A model generated the notes under the pieces. That model saw only the letters and a list, made by a program, of their open reading frames with translations. It was not told the DNA's origin and searched no databases. Source: Rubrivivax sp. (lineage in GTDB: Bacteria > Pseudomonadota > Gammaproteobacteria > Burkholderiales > Burkholderiaceae_C). Taken from it: 31,890 bases of DNA. This document shows, in pieces, positions 8,846 to 17,319 of the stretch (positions are counted from its first letter, which is position 1; every line of letters begins with the position of its first letter). Location of the stretch: NCBI GenBank assembly GCA_016719535.1, contig JADJYX010000014.1:1-31890 (forward strand). Direction: 5' to 3'. The position numbers and the translations under genes were made by a program.

Positions 8846-10117
8846 TCAGCGGAAGTCGAAGCGCTCGGCCTGCACGGCGTCGGCCGGCAGGCCGCGGGCG
8901 GCGAGCGCATCGCGCAGCGCCTGCACCAGCGGCGCCGGGCCGCAGGCGCGCACCTGGCAGCGCGCCAGGTCCGGGACGCGGTCGAGCAGCGGCGGCAGGT
9001 CGGCGGCGGCGTCGCGGCTGCCCTGCATCCGCAGGCTCAGCTGCGGGTGGCGGTCGGCGATCTGCCGCAGCTCGTCGGCAAAGGCCGCGGCGCCGGGGTC
9101 GGCCACGAGGTAGACCAGCGTCAGCGGCCGCGTCGGCACCGCGTGGCGCAGCACGGCGATGAAGGGCGTGATGCCGATGCCGCCGGCCACCCAGAGCGCC
9201 GGGCCGGGCTGCGCATCGGGCCCATCGGCATCGTCCTGCAGGAAGCTGCCGAACGGGCCCTGCAGCCGCACCGTGGTGCCGGGCTGCAACGCCTGCGCCC
9301 GTGTGCTGCAGGGCCCCAGTGCCTTGATGGCCACGCGCAGCCGGCCGCGGGCCTCGATGTCGCTGACCGTGAAGGGGTGGAATTCGCCGCAGCCGTGGAA
9401 GCCCGGTCCGTCGCCGAAGGCCAGCAGCACGAACTGGCCCGGCTGCAACGGCAGCGCGCTGGCCAGCGGCTCGAGCGTGGCCTCGACCACCTGCGGCGCG
9501 GCATGCCGGACCGCGGCCACGCGGAAGGGCAGCGCCATCAGGCCGCGGTCGAGTGCGAGGTAGCGCAGGCCCAGCGCCAGGGTGACGCCGGCGGCCAGCA
9601 GCCACAGCAGGCCGGGGTCGCCGAGCAGCCGTTCCACATGCACCAGCCCCAGCACGACGCCGGCGCCCAGCAGGTGGTGCCAGGCGCGCCAGCGGCGCCA
9701 GCGCAGGTGCAGGCTGAAGGTGCTGCCCAGCCCCGCCATCAGCAGCAGCAGGCCGAGCCAGCCCAGCTGCACGGCGCTGCCCTGGCCGCGTGGGTCGAGC
9801 ACCGCCCAGCCACTGCCGCCGACCTGCAGCGCCTCGTCAACGGCCAGCGCCAGCGGGTGCAGCAGCAGCAGTGCATAACCCAGCGTGCCGCTGACATGGT
9901 GGCCCCGCAGCATGGCTTCGATGCCGCCCAGGTGCCGCGCCAGCCGCGCCTCGCGCACGATCAAGGCGGTGCTGGCGACGATCAGCGCCGTGCCGGCCCA
10001 GCCGCTGACCAGGCCGATGCTGCGCCATGGCGGCAGCTCGGCCGGCCAGGCCCAGGCCAGTACGCCGGCCACCAGCGCGATGACCAGCAGCGGCACGCGG
10101 GCCTGCGGCGCCAGCAT
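8846..10117 (-). CDS. Ferric-reductase-like transmembrane flavoprotein (ferredoxin-NADP reductase type)
   Basis: A 423-residue membrane oxidoreductase. The N-terminal half (residues about 5-190) has six or more hydrophobic helices with paired histidines (RGHHVSG H73/H74 with LLLLHPLA H87; RAWHHLLG H147/H148 with GLVHVE H160), the bis-heme pattern of ferric-reductase-like domains. The C-terminal half is an FAD/NAD(P)H module: FAD motif FHPFTVSD (about 246-253), pyridine nucleotide motif AGGIGITPFIAVL (about 311-323) and ACGPAPLVQALR near the end. It probably moves electrons from NAD(P)H through FAD and hemes across the inner membrane. The acceptor (ferric iron, the b5-like protein or another) is not shown. 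The ATG at 10117 overlaps the stop of the upstream gene by one base; a GTG one codon earlier is equally possible. Confidence 0.85.
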   Translation of the reverse strand: MLAPQARVPLLVIALVAGVLAWAWPAELPPWRSIGLVSGWAGTALIVASTALIVREARLARHLGGIEAMLRGHHVSGTLGYALLLLHPLALAVDEALQVGGSGWAVLDPRGQGSAVQLGWLGLLLLMAGLGSTFSLHLRWRRWRAWHHLLGAGVVLGLVHVERLLGDPGLLWLLAAGVTLALGLRYLALDRGLMALPFRVAAVRHAAPQVVEATLEPLASALPLQPGQFVLLAFGDGPGFHGCGEFHPFTVSDIEARGRLRVAIKALGPCSTRAQALQPGTTVRLQGPFGSFLQDDADGPDAQPGPALWVAGGIGITPFIAVLRHAVPTRPLTLVYLVADPGAAAFADELRQIADRHPQLSLRMQGSRDAAADLPPLLDRVPDLARCQVRACGPAPLVQALRDALAARGLPADAVQAERFDFR

Positions 10118-10404
10118 CACCGCAGCCGGCCCTCCTGCTGCAGGCGGTCACAGGTGTCGGGGCTGCGCGGCGTCCAGGGGTCACCGGCGCGGCGGGCGCG
10201 TTCGGCGATCAGCGCATGGTGCTGCGCCAGGTAGGCCTTGCACTCGGCCAGCGTGGTGAAGCCGCGCAGCCGGCGCTGGTGCTCGACGCGCTCGGCCGGC
10301 GTCAGGTGGCGCCAGCCGGGGCTGTTGCCCTCGTGCGCGCGCCAGGGGCCGGCGGCCGCCAGCAGTGGCAGCAGGGCCAGCAGCGCAGCGGCGCAGGCGT
10401 GCAT
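10117..10404 (-). CDS. Small secreted protein of unknown function
   Basis: A 95-residue protein with a short signal peptide (MHACAAALLALLPLLAAAG). The mature part is highly charged (WRHLTPAERVEHQRRLRGFTTLAECKAYLAQHHALIAERA) and has two cysteines, C53 and one in DTCDRL near the end, that could form a disulfide. It overlaps its neighbours on both sides by one base (TGATG), so it is translated from the same mRNA as the Bug-type protein and the ferric-reductase-like protein. I know no family name. A periplasmic partner of the flavoprotein is a guess from context. Confidence 0.7.
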   Translation of the reverse strand: MHACAAALLALLPLLAAAGPWRAHEGNSPGWRHLTPAERVEHQRRLRGFTTLAECKAYLAQHHALIAERARRAGDPWTPRSPDTCDRLQQEGRLR

Positions 10405-11384
10405 CAATCCAGCCCGAGCCCGATGCGGCGCGCCACCGCGCCCCATTTGGCCGCGTCGGCGGCCAGCGTGGCGGCGGCCTGCGCCGGCGTGCTGCCGACC
10501 ACCACCTGGTCGCTGGTTTTCAGGCGCTCGGTCACCTCGGGCAGCTTCAGCGCATCGACGAAGGCCTGGCGAAAGCGCGTGACGATGGGCTCGGGCACGC
10601 CGCGCGGCGCATACATCACCAGCGTGAAATCGGCCTGGTAGCCGGCGACGCCGGCCTCGGCGATGGTCGGCACCTCGGGCAGCGTGGGCGAGCGGCTGCT
10701 GCCCGACACCGCCAGCGCCACCAGCTTGCCGGCGCGCACATGCGGCAGCACCGTGGGCCCGGCCAGCAGGCCGCAGGGCACCTGGCCGCCGAGCACGTCC
10801 TGCGTCGCCGGCGCCGGGCCCTTGTAGGGCACATGCGTCATCTCGAAGCCGGCCATCGACTGCAGCAGTTCCATCGACAGGTGGCCCGGCACGCCGGCGC
10901 CGCCCGAGGCATAGCTGAGTTTGCCGGCCTTCGCCTTGGCCACCAGCTCGGCCACCGTCTTCACGCCCAGCGCCGGGTTGCAGACCAGCGTCTGGCTGAA
11001 GCTGCTGGCGATGGCCACCGGCTGCAGGTCCTCGGGCTTGAAGCCGGGCTGCTTGTAGACATGCGGGTTGACGCTGAGCAGCGTATCGGTGCCGAACAGC
11101 CATGTATGGCCGTCCTTCGGCGCGCGGGCGACTTCGGCCGCACCCAGGTTGCCGCCGGCACCGGGGCGGTTCTCGATCACCACCGGCTGCTTCAGCGTGG
11201 CCTGCATCTTCTCGGCCGCCAGCCGCATCACCATGTCGCTGGGGCCGCCCGGCGGGAAGGGCAGCACCACCTTCAGCGGCTTCTCGGGCCAGTTGGACTG
11301 GGCGAGAGCGGGGCTGCTGGCGGTGGCGGCCAGCAGCCCGGTGGCGAGGGCGATCGACAGGTGGCGGCGTCGGGTGCGGGTCAT
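10404..11384 (-). CDS. Bug/TctC-family periplasmic solute-binding protein
   Basis: A 326-residue tripartite-tricarboxylate-transporter receptor protein. It has a signal peptide (basic MTRTRRRH, hydrophobic core, ALA-Q cleavage near residue 28), then the family signatures WPEKPLKVVLPFPPGGPSD, IENRPGAGGNLGAAEVARAPKDGHT, FKPEDLQPVAIAS, GVPGHLSMELL, HVPYKGPAPATQDVLGGQV and GVPEPIVTRFRQAF. These proteins bind small carboxylates or similar organic acids in the periplasm. No TctA/TctB membrane subunits are present, which is usual for the many orphan Bug proteins of Burkholderiales. It is the first gene of a four-gene operon with redox proteins. The ligand cannot be read from the sequence. Confidence 0.93.
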   Translation of the reverse strand: MTRTRRRHLSIALATGLLAATASSPALAQSNWPEKPLKVVLPFPPGGPSDMVMRLAAEKMQATLKQPVVIENRPGAGGNLGAAEVARAPKDGHTWLFGTDTLLSVNPHVYKQPGFKPEDLQPVAIASSFSQTLVCNPALGVKTVAELVAKAKAGKLSYASGGAGVPGHLSMELLQSMAGFEMTHVPYKGPAPATQDVLGGQVPCGLLAGPTVLPHVRAGKLVALAVSGSSRSPTLPEVPTIAEAGVAGYQADFTLVMYAPRGVPEPIVTRFRQAFVDALKLPEVTERLKTSDQVVVGSTPAQAAATLAADAAKWGAVARRIGLGLD

Positions 11385-11449
11385 GGCGGGCGTCGGGGGT
11401 GGCGGGATCCGCGATGATTGCGCAGTCCGCCAGCCCCGGAGCCCCGTAG

Positions 11450-12742
11450 ATGTCCGATCCTGTTTCTCGCAAGCAACCCGCCCTCGGCGCCGAACCGGCG
11501 GCCGCGGTGTCCCTGCAATGGCGCCAGCGCGGCGACCCGGTCGCGCTGTGGCGCGCGCTGCAGGCGCTGCACCAGCCGGGCGCGGTGATCGGCATCGGCG
11601 CGCCGCTGGCCGCGGCGGTGGGCGCCGACCTGCCGGGGCTGCGGCCTTTCGAACGCCTGCAGCGCGGCCGCTTCACGATGCCGGCGACGCAGCTCGATGT
11701 CTGGGCGCTGGTGCCGGCGCACGACGCCAGCCAGGCCTTCGACAAGGCCGATGCGCTGATCCACGCGCTGGACGCGCATGCCGAACTGGTGGAGGCGCTG
11801 CCGCTGTTCAGCTACCGCCAGGGCCACGACCTCACCGGCTACAGGGACGGCATCGAGAACCCGACCGGCGACGAGGCCTGGGCGGCGGCGCTGGCGGCCG
11901 ACGGCGGCAGCTTCGTGCTGGTGCAGCGCTGGCTGCATTTTCGCGACCGCATGGCGGCGCTGCCGGCGCCGGCGCGCGACCACGTCATCGGCCGCCGGCT
12001 GGCCGACGACGAGGAGATCGCCGAGGCGCCCGAGAGCGCCCACGTCAAGCGCACCGCGCAGGAGGACTTCGACCCGCCGGCCTTCATGCTGCGGCGCTCG
12101 ATGCCCTGGGGCGACGGCCGCCGGCACGGGCTGCTGTTTGTCGCCTTCGTCGCCGCGCTCGACACCGCGCAGCGCCAGCTCGAACGCATGATGGGCCTGG
12201 ACGACGGCCTGCAGGACGCGCTGCTCGGCCACAGCCAGGCCGAGACCGGCACCTTCTACTGGTGCCCGCCCTGGGACGGTCAGCGGCTGCTGCTGCCGGC
12301 GGTCTCGGCCTCGGTGGTGACGCCGGCCCCGCTGCCGGCGCCCGCGCCCTGCGTCGTGCGCGTGTGCCAGGACGGACCGCTGGAACTCAGCGGGGCCTTG
12401 ATGATCGCCGGCACCCCGGCCACCAGCGCAAGGCTGTGCCGCTGCGGCCGCTCGCAGCGCAAGCCCTGGTGCGACGACAGCCATTTCGACGCCGGTTTTG
12501 TCGCCGACGGCGAGGTGCCGCCGATCGACGAGCCGCAGGCCGAGGTGCTGCCCGGCCGCACGCGCGTGCAGCCCATCGCCGACGGGCCGCTGGTGCTGCA
12601 TGGCGCGGTGCAGATCGTGTCGGACCCGGGCCGGCCCGTCACCTGCTGCGTCGGCCCCACGCTGTGCCGCTGCGGCCACTCGGCCAACAAGCCCTTCTGC
12701 GACGGCTCGCACGCGGGCGCCGGCTTCACCGCACCCGCCTGA
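11450..12742 (+). CDS. DyP-type peroxidase fused to two CDGSH iron-sulfur domains
   Basis: A 430-residue fusion. Residues about 20-285 are a dye-decolorizing heme peroxidase of the bacterial YfeX/TyrA-like kind: the distal GYRDGIENPTG (D133), FVLVQRWLH, the proximal heme His in SAHVKRTAQ (H198), and MLRRSMPWGDGRRHGLLFVAF. After a linker (about 290-310) come two CDGSH modules, each with CxCx2Sx3PxCDxxH spacing: C330-x-C332...C341-D-D-S-H345 (a CDDSH variant) and C406-x-C408...C417-D-G-S-H421. Each should bind a [2Fe-2S] cluster through three Cys and one His. No signal peptide is seen, so it is probably cytoplasmic. It is divergent from the Bug operon with 65 bases between starts. DyP domains normally end where the linker begins here, so the fusion is unusual. 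Confidence 0.92.
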   Translation: MSDPVSRKQPALGAEPAAAVSLQWRQRGDPVALWRALQALHQPGAVIGIGAPLAAAVGADLPGLRPFERLQRGRFTMPATQLDVWALVPAHDASQAFDKADALIHALDAHAELVEALPLFSYRQGHDLTGYRDGIENPTGDEAWAAALAADGGSFVLVQRWLHFRDRMAALPAPARDHVIGRRLADDEEIAEAPESAHVKRTAQEDFDPPAFMLRRSMPWGDGRRHGLLFVAFVAALDTAQRQLERMMGLDDGLQDALLGHSQAETGTFYWCPPWDGQRLLLPAVSASVVTPAPLPAPAPCVVRVCQDGPLELSGALMIAGTPATSARLCRCGRSQRKPWCDDSHFDAGFVADGEVPPIDEPQAEVLPGRTRVQPIADGPLVLHGAVQIVSDPGRPVTCCVGPTLCRCGHSANKPFCDGSHAGAGFTAPA

Positions 12743-12744
12743 TA

Positions 12745-12890
12745 TGAAGCCCCCACGCTCACTTCGTTCGCTGCCCTTCGGCTTGCAGGCCGCAGGGCCC
12801 TCGCCAGCCACTCGCGAGCGCGCAGGCGCTCGCTCGGCGCCGGCTCGACCCCCCGAGGGGGCTGTCAGTCCCTTCGGAACGGCCGGGCGG
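12745..12890. repeat. Intergenic repeat element with C/G hairpin
   Basis: The whole spacer between the peroxidase and TRIC genes is a low-information, inverted-repeat-rich segment containing CCCACGCTCACTTCGTTCGC, then CCCCCC-ga-GGGGG at 12850-12862. It resembles dispersed intergenic repeats of Comamonadaceae-type genomes and may act as a bidirectional mRNA 3' end. A related element is at 5757-5835. Confidence 0.55.
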
Positions 12891-12897
12891 GCCTGAC

Positions 12898-13557
12898 ATG
12901 CCCGGCGTCGGCGATTGGAGCCTGTCGCAGGCGCAGGTGGCCATCGAGGCGGTGGCCATCGTCGCCTTTGCGCTGTCGGGGCTGATCGAGGCCGCGCGCA
13001 AGCGGCTGGATGCGGTGGGCGTGGCCGTCGTCGCCGGGCTCACGGCTTTCGGCGGCGGCACGCTGCGCGACGTGCTGCTCGATCGACGACCGTTCTTCTG
13101 GGTGCAGCATGCGCACTGGCTGTGGGCGCTGCTGGCCCTGTGTGCGGCGGCGATGCTGTTCATGCGCGCGCGCCACATCGAACCCACCGAACGCGCCATG
13201 CAGTGGCCCGATGCCCTCGGCCTGGGCCTGTTTGCCGCCGGCGGCACGCAGGTTGCGCTGGCGATGCAGATGCCGGCCATCGTCGCCGTGCTGATGGGCG
13301 TGGTGACGGCGGTTTTCGGCGGCGTGCTGCGCGACATCGTCTGCAACGAGATTCCCAGCGCCTTCAGCGACCACCGCCCCTATGCGCTGTGCGCCTTCGC
13401 CGGCGGCTGGGTGGTGGTGGGGGCACGCATGCTGGGCTGGCCGGAAGAGGCCGTGCTGCTGGCCGGGGCCGGCACGGCCGGGCTGCTGCGCGTGGCGGTG
13501 CTGCTGAGCGGCTATACCTTGCCGGCCTGGACGGCGGGGCTGCCGCCGCGACGCTAA
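12898..13557 (+). CDS. TRIC/UPF0126 family cation-channel-like membrane protein
   Basis: A 219-residue integral membrane protein with about seven hydrophobic segments. It has the family's two pseudo-symmetric glycine motifs, TAFGGGTLRDVLLDRRPFFW (about residues 49-68) and AVFGGVLRDIVCNEIP (about 138-153). This is the bacterial YicG/YadS (UPF0126) family, structurally homologous to trimeric intracellular cation channels; bacterial members conduct monovalent cations in vitro. The length is normal. The start at 12898 is the ATG right after the repeat-like spacer. It is 30 bases before the hydrolase gene in the same direction, but no functional link is evident. Confidence 0.88.
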   Translation: MPGVGDWSLSQAQVAIEAVAIVAFALSGLIEAARKRLDAVGVAVVAGLTAFGGGTLRDVLLDRRPFFWVQHAHWLWALLALCAAAMLFMRARHIEPTERAMQWPDALGLGLFAAGGTQVALAMQMPAIVAVLMGVVTAVFGGVLRDIVCNEIPSAFSDHRPYALCAFAGGWVVVGARMLGWPEEAVLLAGAGTAGLLRVAVLLSGYTLPAWTAGLPPRR

Positions 13558-13587
13558 GGCCCCGCGCGTGGCCGCCCCGCGGCTGGC

Positions 13588-14430
13588 GTGCTGCGCGTGC
13601 AGCTCGGGTCGATGACGGCGACCACGGTGTCCGACGGCATCATCCAGCGCCCGCTGGCCGAGGGCTTCGTGCGCAATGCGCCGCTGGCCGCGGTGCAGCA
13701 GGCGCTGAAGGACGCCGGCCTGCCCACCGACCAGCTGACGGTGCCCTATGTGCCGGTGGTGGCCGACGTGGGCGGACAGCGCGTGCTGTTCGACACCGGC
13801 AACGGCGAATTCGGCGCGCCCACCAACGGCAAGCTGCTCGAGAACCTGGGCCGTGCCGGCATCGCCCCCGATGCGATCACCGCGGTGGTGATCTCGCATT
13901 GCCACGGCGACCACATCAACGGCCTGCGCAACAAGGCCGGCGCGCTGGTCTTTCCAAGGGCCAGGATCTACGTGCCCACGCCCGAATGGGCCTGGTGGAT
14001 GGACGACCAGCGCATGACGGCTGCACCCGATGCGATAAAGGGCGTCTTCAACGCCGCGCGCCGCGTCTTCGGCCCCATCGCGCAGCAACGGGTGCGCTTC
14101 GAACCGGGCGCCGAGGTGCTGCCCGGCGTGCGGTCGCTGCCGGCCTTCGGCCAGTCGCCGGGCCATGCCGCCTTCACCATCGACGGCGGTGGCCAGAAGC
14201 TGATGTACTGGGCCGACGCCGCCAATATCGCGGCCCTGTTCGTGCGCAACCCCGACTGGGCGGTGCAGTTCGACATGGACGCCGAGGCCGCGCGCCAGAC
14301 GCGCCGCCGCCTGGCCGACCGGGTGATCCGCGAGAACATGCTGCTGGCCGGCTACCACCTGCCGGGCAGTTCCATCGGCCGCCTGGCCGTGAGCGGCAAC
14401 GGCTACGACTTCACGCCGCTGATGGCCTGA
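13588..14430 (+). CDS. Metallo-beta-lactamase-fold hydrolase
   Basis: A 280-residue MBL-fold protein with the zinc motif SHCHGDHING (H104, H106, D108, H109), a later His in SPGHAAF, the bridging Asp region MYWADAAN and a C-terminal GYHLPG His. These complete a normal two-metal site. Relatives include lactonases, sulfatases and other uncharacterised hydrolases, and the substrate cannot be told. Many proteins of this subgroup have a Tat or Sec signal; this one has none. It appears to begin at a GTG at 13588 (reading LRVQLGSMTATTVSDG) or the ATG at 13612. It is downstream of the TRIC gene and convergent with the glucokinase-regulator gene, 19 bases away. Confidence 0.85.
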   Translation: MLRVQLGSMTATTVSDGIIQRPLAEGFVRNAPLAAVQQALKDAGLPTDQLTVPYVPVVADVGGQRVLFDTGNGEFGAPTNGKLLENLGRAGIAPDAITAVVISHCHGDHINGLRNKAGALVFPRARIYVPTPEWAWWMDDQRMTAAPDAIKGVFNAARRVFGPIAQQRVRFEPGAEVLPGVRSLPAFGQSPGHAAFTIDGGGQKLMYWADAANIAALFVRNPDWAVQFDMDAEAARQTRRRLADRVIRENMLLAGYHLPGSSIGRLAVSGNGYDFTPLMA

Positions 14431-14449
14431 CGCGCGCGCGGGGTGGCCA

Positions 14450-16354
14450 TCAGCCGCCCTGTCGCGTGAGGTGGGCGAGCGTCGGTGCCGCCTCGCCCTC
14501 GCCGGCGGGCCCGTCATGGCCGCATGCGGCATCCAGGCGCGACACACCCTGGCGGCGCATCGCGACACCCACGATCAGGATGTCGATCACCAGCAGCTTG
14601 AGGATGCGGCCGATCATCGGCACCTGCGTGGTCGCATTCTCGAACAGGTCGACGGCGATCACCGCGTCGGCCTTGCGCGCCAGCGGGCTGCCGCTGGCGG
14701 TGATGGCGATCACCGCGGCACCGCGTTCACGGGTGCGGTCGGCCACTTGCAGCAGCTCCGGCAGGCGGCCGCCGAGGCTGATCAGCACGGCCACGTCACC
14801 GGCGCCCAGCACGCCGACCGTCAGCAGCTGCATGCGCGCCTCGGTGCAGGCGCCGGCCGCGATGCCGAAGCGCAGAAACTTGTACTGCGCATCCACCGCC
14901 ACCGCGGCGTAGGAGCCCAGCGCGCAGAACTCCACGCGGCGCGCGCCGGCCAGCAGGTCGATGCTGCGCTCGATCATGTCGCGGTTGAGGCGGTCGCGCA
15001 TGGCCAGGATCGCCGAGGCGGAATTGCCCAGCACCTTGGCGCCCAGCTCGGCGGTGGAATCGTCGTTGGTCACCTGCACGTGCGTGATGGGCAGCGTGCC
15101 CGTCAGGCCCGAGGCCAGGCGCAGCTTGAAATCGGCCAGGCCCTCGCAGCCGAGCGAGCGGCAGAAGCGGATCACCGTCGGCTGGCTGACACCGGCGGCG
15201 CGGGCGATCTCCGCGATCGGCTGGTTGAGCACGGTGCGCGGCTGCGCCAGCACGTATTCGGCCACGCGCAGCTCGGCCGGGCTGAGCCCGGCGCTGGCGC
15301 GGCGGATCTGCGTCAGGATGCCGACGCTGGCAGTGGCGTGCAGCGCCTTCAGCTGTGAATCGAGGATCGCCGAGGCGCCGATGAAGGTGGCCTCGGGCGC
15401 GGTGATGACGAAGGTCGGGATCGCCGCCACGTAGCGGCTGAAGCGGCCCTTGCTCTCGAAGCGCGCGCGAAAGCCCGAGCGGTCGAAGGCCTCGCCCAGG
15501 CGCGGCACGATGGCGCCGCCGATGTAGATGCCGCCGCTGGCACCCAGCGTCACCGCCAGGTTGGCGGCCGCGGTGCCCAGCATGTTGCAGAAGACCTCCA
15601 CCGTCTCGGTGGCCAGCGCATCGCCGCCCTGCAGCGCGCGTCGCGTGATCTCGACGGCGGTCGGCGGCGCGTCGTCGGCGCGGCCTGCGCGTGCGGCCAG
15701 GGCCCGCCAGGTCAGCACCAGGCCCGGGCCGGAGAGCAGCCGCTCGAAGGACACGTGTTCGTACAGCGTCCAGGCATGGCGCAGCACCGCCAGTTCGCGT
15801 TCGTCGCGCGGCGAGAAGCTGGCATGGCCGCCCTCCGAGCCCAGCGACACCCAGCCGTCGCCGGCCGGAATCAGTGCCGATACGCCCAGGCCCGACCCCG
15901 AGCCCAGCAGCCCCATCGAACTGCGTGGCCTGGCGTGGCCGCCGCCGACCTGGCGCACGCCGCTGCTGTCCAGCCGCGGCAGTGCCATCGCCAGCGCCGT
16001 GAAGTCGTTGACCACCATCAGCGTATCGAGGCCGAGCTGCTGGCGCGTGCGTTCGATCGAGAACGCCCAGGGGTAGTTGGTCATGCGCACCTGGTCGCCT
16101 TCGACCGGGTTGGGCGTGGCCACCGCGGCGTGCTCCACGCGCAAGCCGGCGGGCACGGTGTCCAGGTAGGCGCGCACGACGGCGTGGAAATCGGCGTGCT
16201 CGTCGCAGCGCAGCGATGCCGGGTGCGCCAGGTGGCCGGGTGCCGTCTCGAGCGCGAAGCGGGCCTGCGTGCCGCCAATGTCGACCAGCAGGCGCGGGCT
16301 CTCGAACGGGGGCGGCGCCGTGGCTTGCGATGGTGCGGTCGGCGCGGCCGTCAT
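14450..16354 (-). CDS. Bifunctional glucokinase / RpiR (HexR)-type transcriptional regulator
   Basis: A 634-residue fusion. Residues about 20-335 are a bacterial glucokinase (ATP + glucose to glucose-6-phosphate): LLVDIGGTQARFALE (21-35), VVNDFTALA with the catalytic Asp (114-122), LLGSGSGLGVSAL (149-161), SEGGHASF (173-180) and ASGGIYIGGAIVPRL (272-286). Residues about 345-420 are an RpiR helix-turn-helix (IAEIARAAGVSQPTVIRFCRSLGCEGL), and about 435-600 a sugar-phosphate-sensing SIS domain (EFCALGSYAAVAVDAQYKFLRFG, VAVLISLGGRLPELL). This arrangement is known from Burkholderia-type glucokinases, where the regulator half resembles HexR, a repressor of glucose/Entner-Doudoroff genes relieved by KDPG. 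The ATG at 16354 overlaps the stop of the upstream glucokinase gene (ATGA). Confidence 0.93.
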   Translation of the reverse strand: MTAAPTAPSQATAPPPFESPRLLVDIGGTQARFALETAPGHLAHPASLRCDEHADFHAVVRAYLDTVPAGLRVEHAAVATPNPVEGDQVRMTNYPWAFSIERTRQQLGLDTLMVVNDFTALAMALPRLDSSGVRQVGGGHARPRSSMGLLGSGSGLGVSALIPAGDGWVSLGSEGGHASFSPRDERELAVLRHAWTLYEHVSFERLLSGPGLVLTWRALAARAGRADDAPPTAVEITRRALQGGDALATETVEVFCNMLGTAAANLAVTLGASGGIYIGGAIVPRLGEAFDRSGFRARFESKGRFSRYVAAIPTFVITAPEATFIGASAILDSQLKALHATASVGILTQIRRASAGLSPAELRVAEYVLAQPRTVLNQPIAEIARAAGVSQPTVIRFCRSLGCEGLADFKLRLASGLTGTLPITHVQVTNDDSTAELGAKVLGNSASAILAMRDRLNRDMIERSIDLLAGARRVEFCALGSYAAVAVDAQYKFLRFGIAAGACTEARMQLLTVGVLGAGDVAVLISLGGRLPELLQVADRTRERGAAVIAITASGSPLARKADAVIAVDLFENATTQVPMIGRILKLLVIDILIVGVAMRRQGVSRLDAACGHDGPAGEGEAAPTLAHLTRQGG

Positions 16355-17319
16355 GCCGGCATCACGTCGAGCGCGCGACCGGCGCCGACGAGGGCCGGCG
16401 TGGCCGCCGTGATGACCCAGGTCGGTATGGCCGCCAGGTAGCCGGCGAAGCGGCCCTTGTGCTCGAAGCCCTGGCGGAAGGACTCGTCGTCGAAGGCCGC
16501 TCCCAGGCGCGGCACGATGCCGCCGCCGATGTAGATGCCGCCGCGCGCACCCAGGGTCAGCGCCAGGTTGCCGGCCACGTTGCCCAGCACGCGGGCGAAC
16601 AGCCGCACGGCCTGCGCGCCATGCGGGTCCGATCCGTCGACGGCGGCGCGGGTCACGTCGGCCGGTTGCAGTTCGCGGGGCGCCACGCCGTCGAGCCTGG
16701 CCAGCGCGTCGTACAGGTTGACCAGCCCGCCCCCCGACAGCACGCGCTCGGCCGAGACATGCCCGAAGCGGCCCCGCAGCAGGGCCAGCACGGCGGCCTC
16801 GCGGTCGTCGGTGGCGGCCAGCGTCACGTGCCCGCCCTCGCCGCTCAAGGTGACGAAGCGACCGTCGGGCGCCGGCAGCAGGCCGCTGACGCCGAGTCCG
16901 GTGCCGGGCCCGAGCAGGCCGATCGGCGCGCCGGCCACCGCCGTGCCGCGCCCGACAGCCCGCACCTCGTCGGCCCCGAGCACGGGCAGGGCGAGCGCCA
17001 GCGCGGTGAAGTCGTTGATGACCAGGCAGCGCTCGACGCCCAGCGCCCGCTGCAGTTCGCTGATCGAGAAGTGCCACGGGTGGTTGGTCATCCGCACCTC
17101 GTCGCCGGTGACCGGCGTGGCGATGCCGATGGCGGCGGCGCGTGGCTGCCCGAGCCGGTGTGCAGCCAGATATTCCCGCGCCGATGCCAGCAGCGACGCG
17201 CTGTGTACGCAAGGCTGCACCTGCACCTGCTGCAGCGGCGCGCCGGCCCGCGGCAGCCAGGCCCAACGTGCGTGGGTGCCGCCGATGTCCCCGACCAGTC
17301 GCGGATAGCTCTCGCCCAT
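16351..17319 (-). CDS. Glucokinase (stand-alone)
   Basis: A 322-residue Glk-family kinase phosphorylating glucose in the cytoplasm. Motifs are LVGDIGGTHARWAW near the start, EVRMTNHPWHFS, VINDFTALALALP (catalytic Asp), LLGPGTGLGVSGLLP (phosphate binding), LSGEGGHVTL (sugar binding) and ARGGIYIGGGIVPRLG. It is clearly paralogous to the kinase half of the next gene, suggesting duplication followed by fusion or loss of the regulator. The start at 17319 (MGESYPRL) is chosen because the kinase fold begins at once; a frame running further upstream would cross the candidate operator. It is the first gene of the leftward unit, divergent from the amylase/ABC operon, so it probably handles glucose released from imported glucan. 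Confidence 0.93.
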   Translation of the reverse strand: MGESYPRLVGDIGGTHARWAWLPRAGAPLQQVQVQPCVHSASLLASAREYLAAHRLGQPRAAAIGIATPVTGDEVRMTNHPWHFSISELQRALGVERCLVINDFTALALALPVLGADEVRAVGRGTAVAGAPIGLLGPGTGLGVSGLLPAPDGRFVTLSGEGGHVTLAATDDREAAVLALLRGRFGHVSAERVLSGGGLVNLYDALARLDGVAPRELQPADVTRAAVDGSDPHGAQAVRLFARVLGNVAGNLALTLGARGGIYIGGGIVPRLGAAFDDESFRQGFEHKGRFAGYLAAIPTWVITAATPALVGAGRALDVMPA

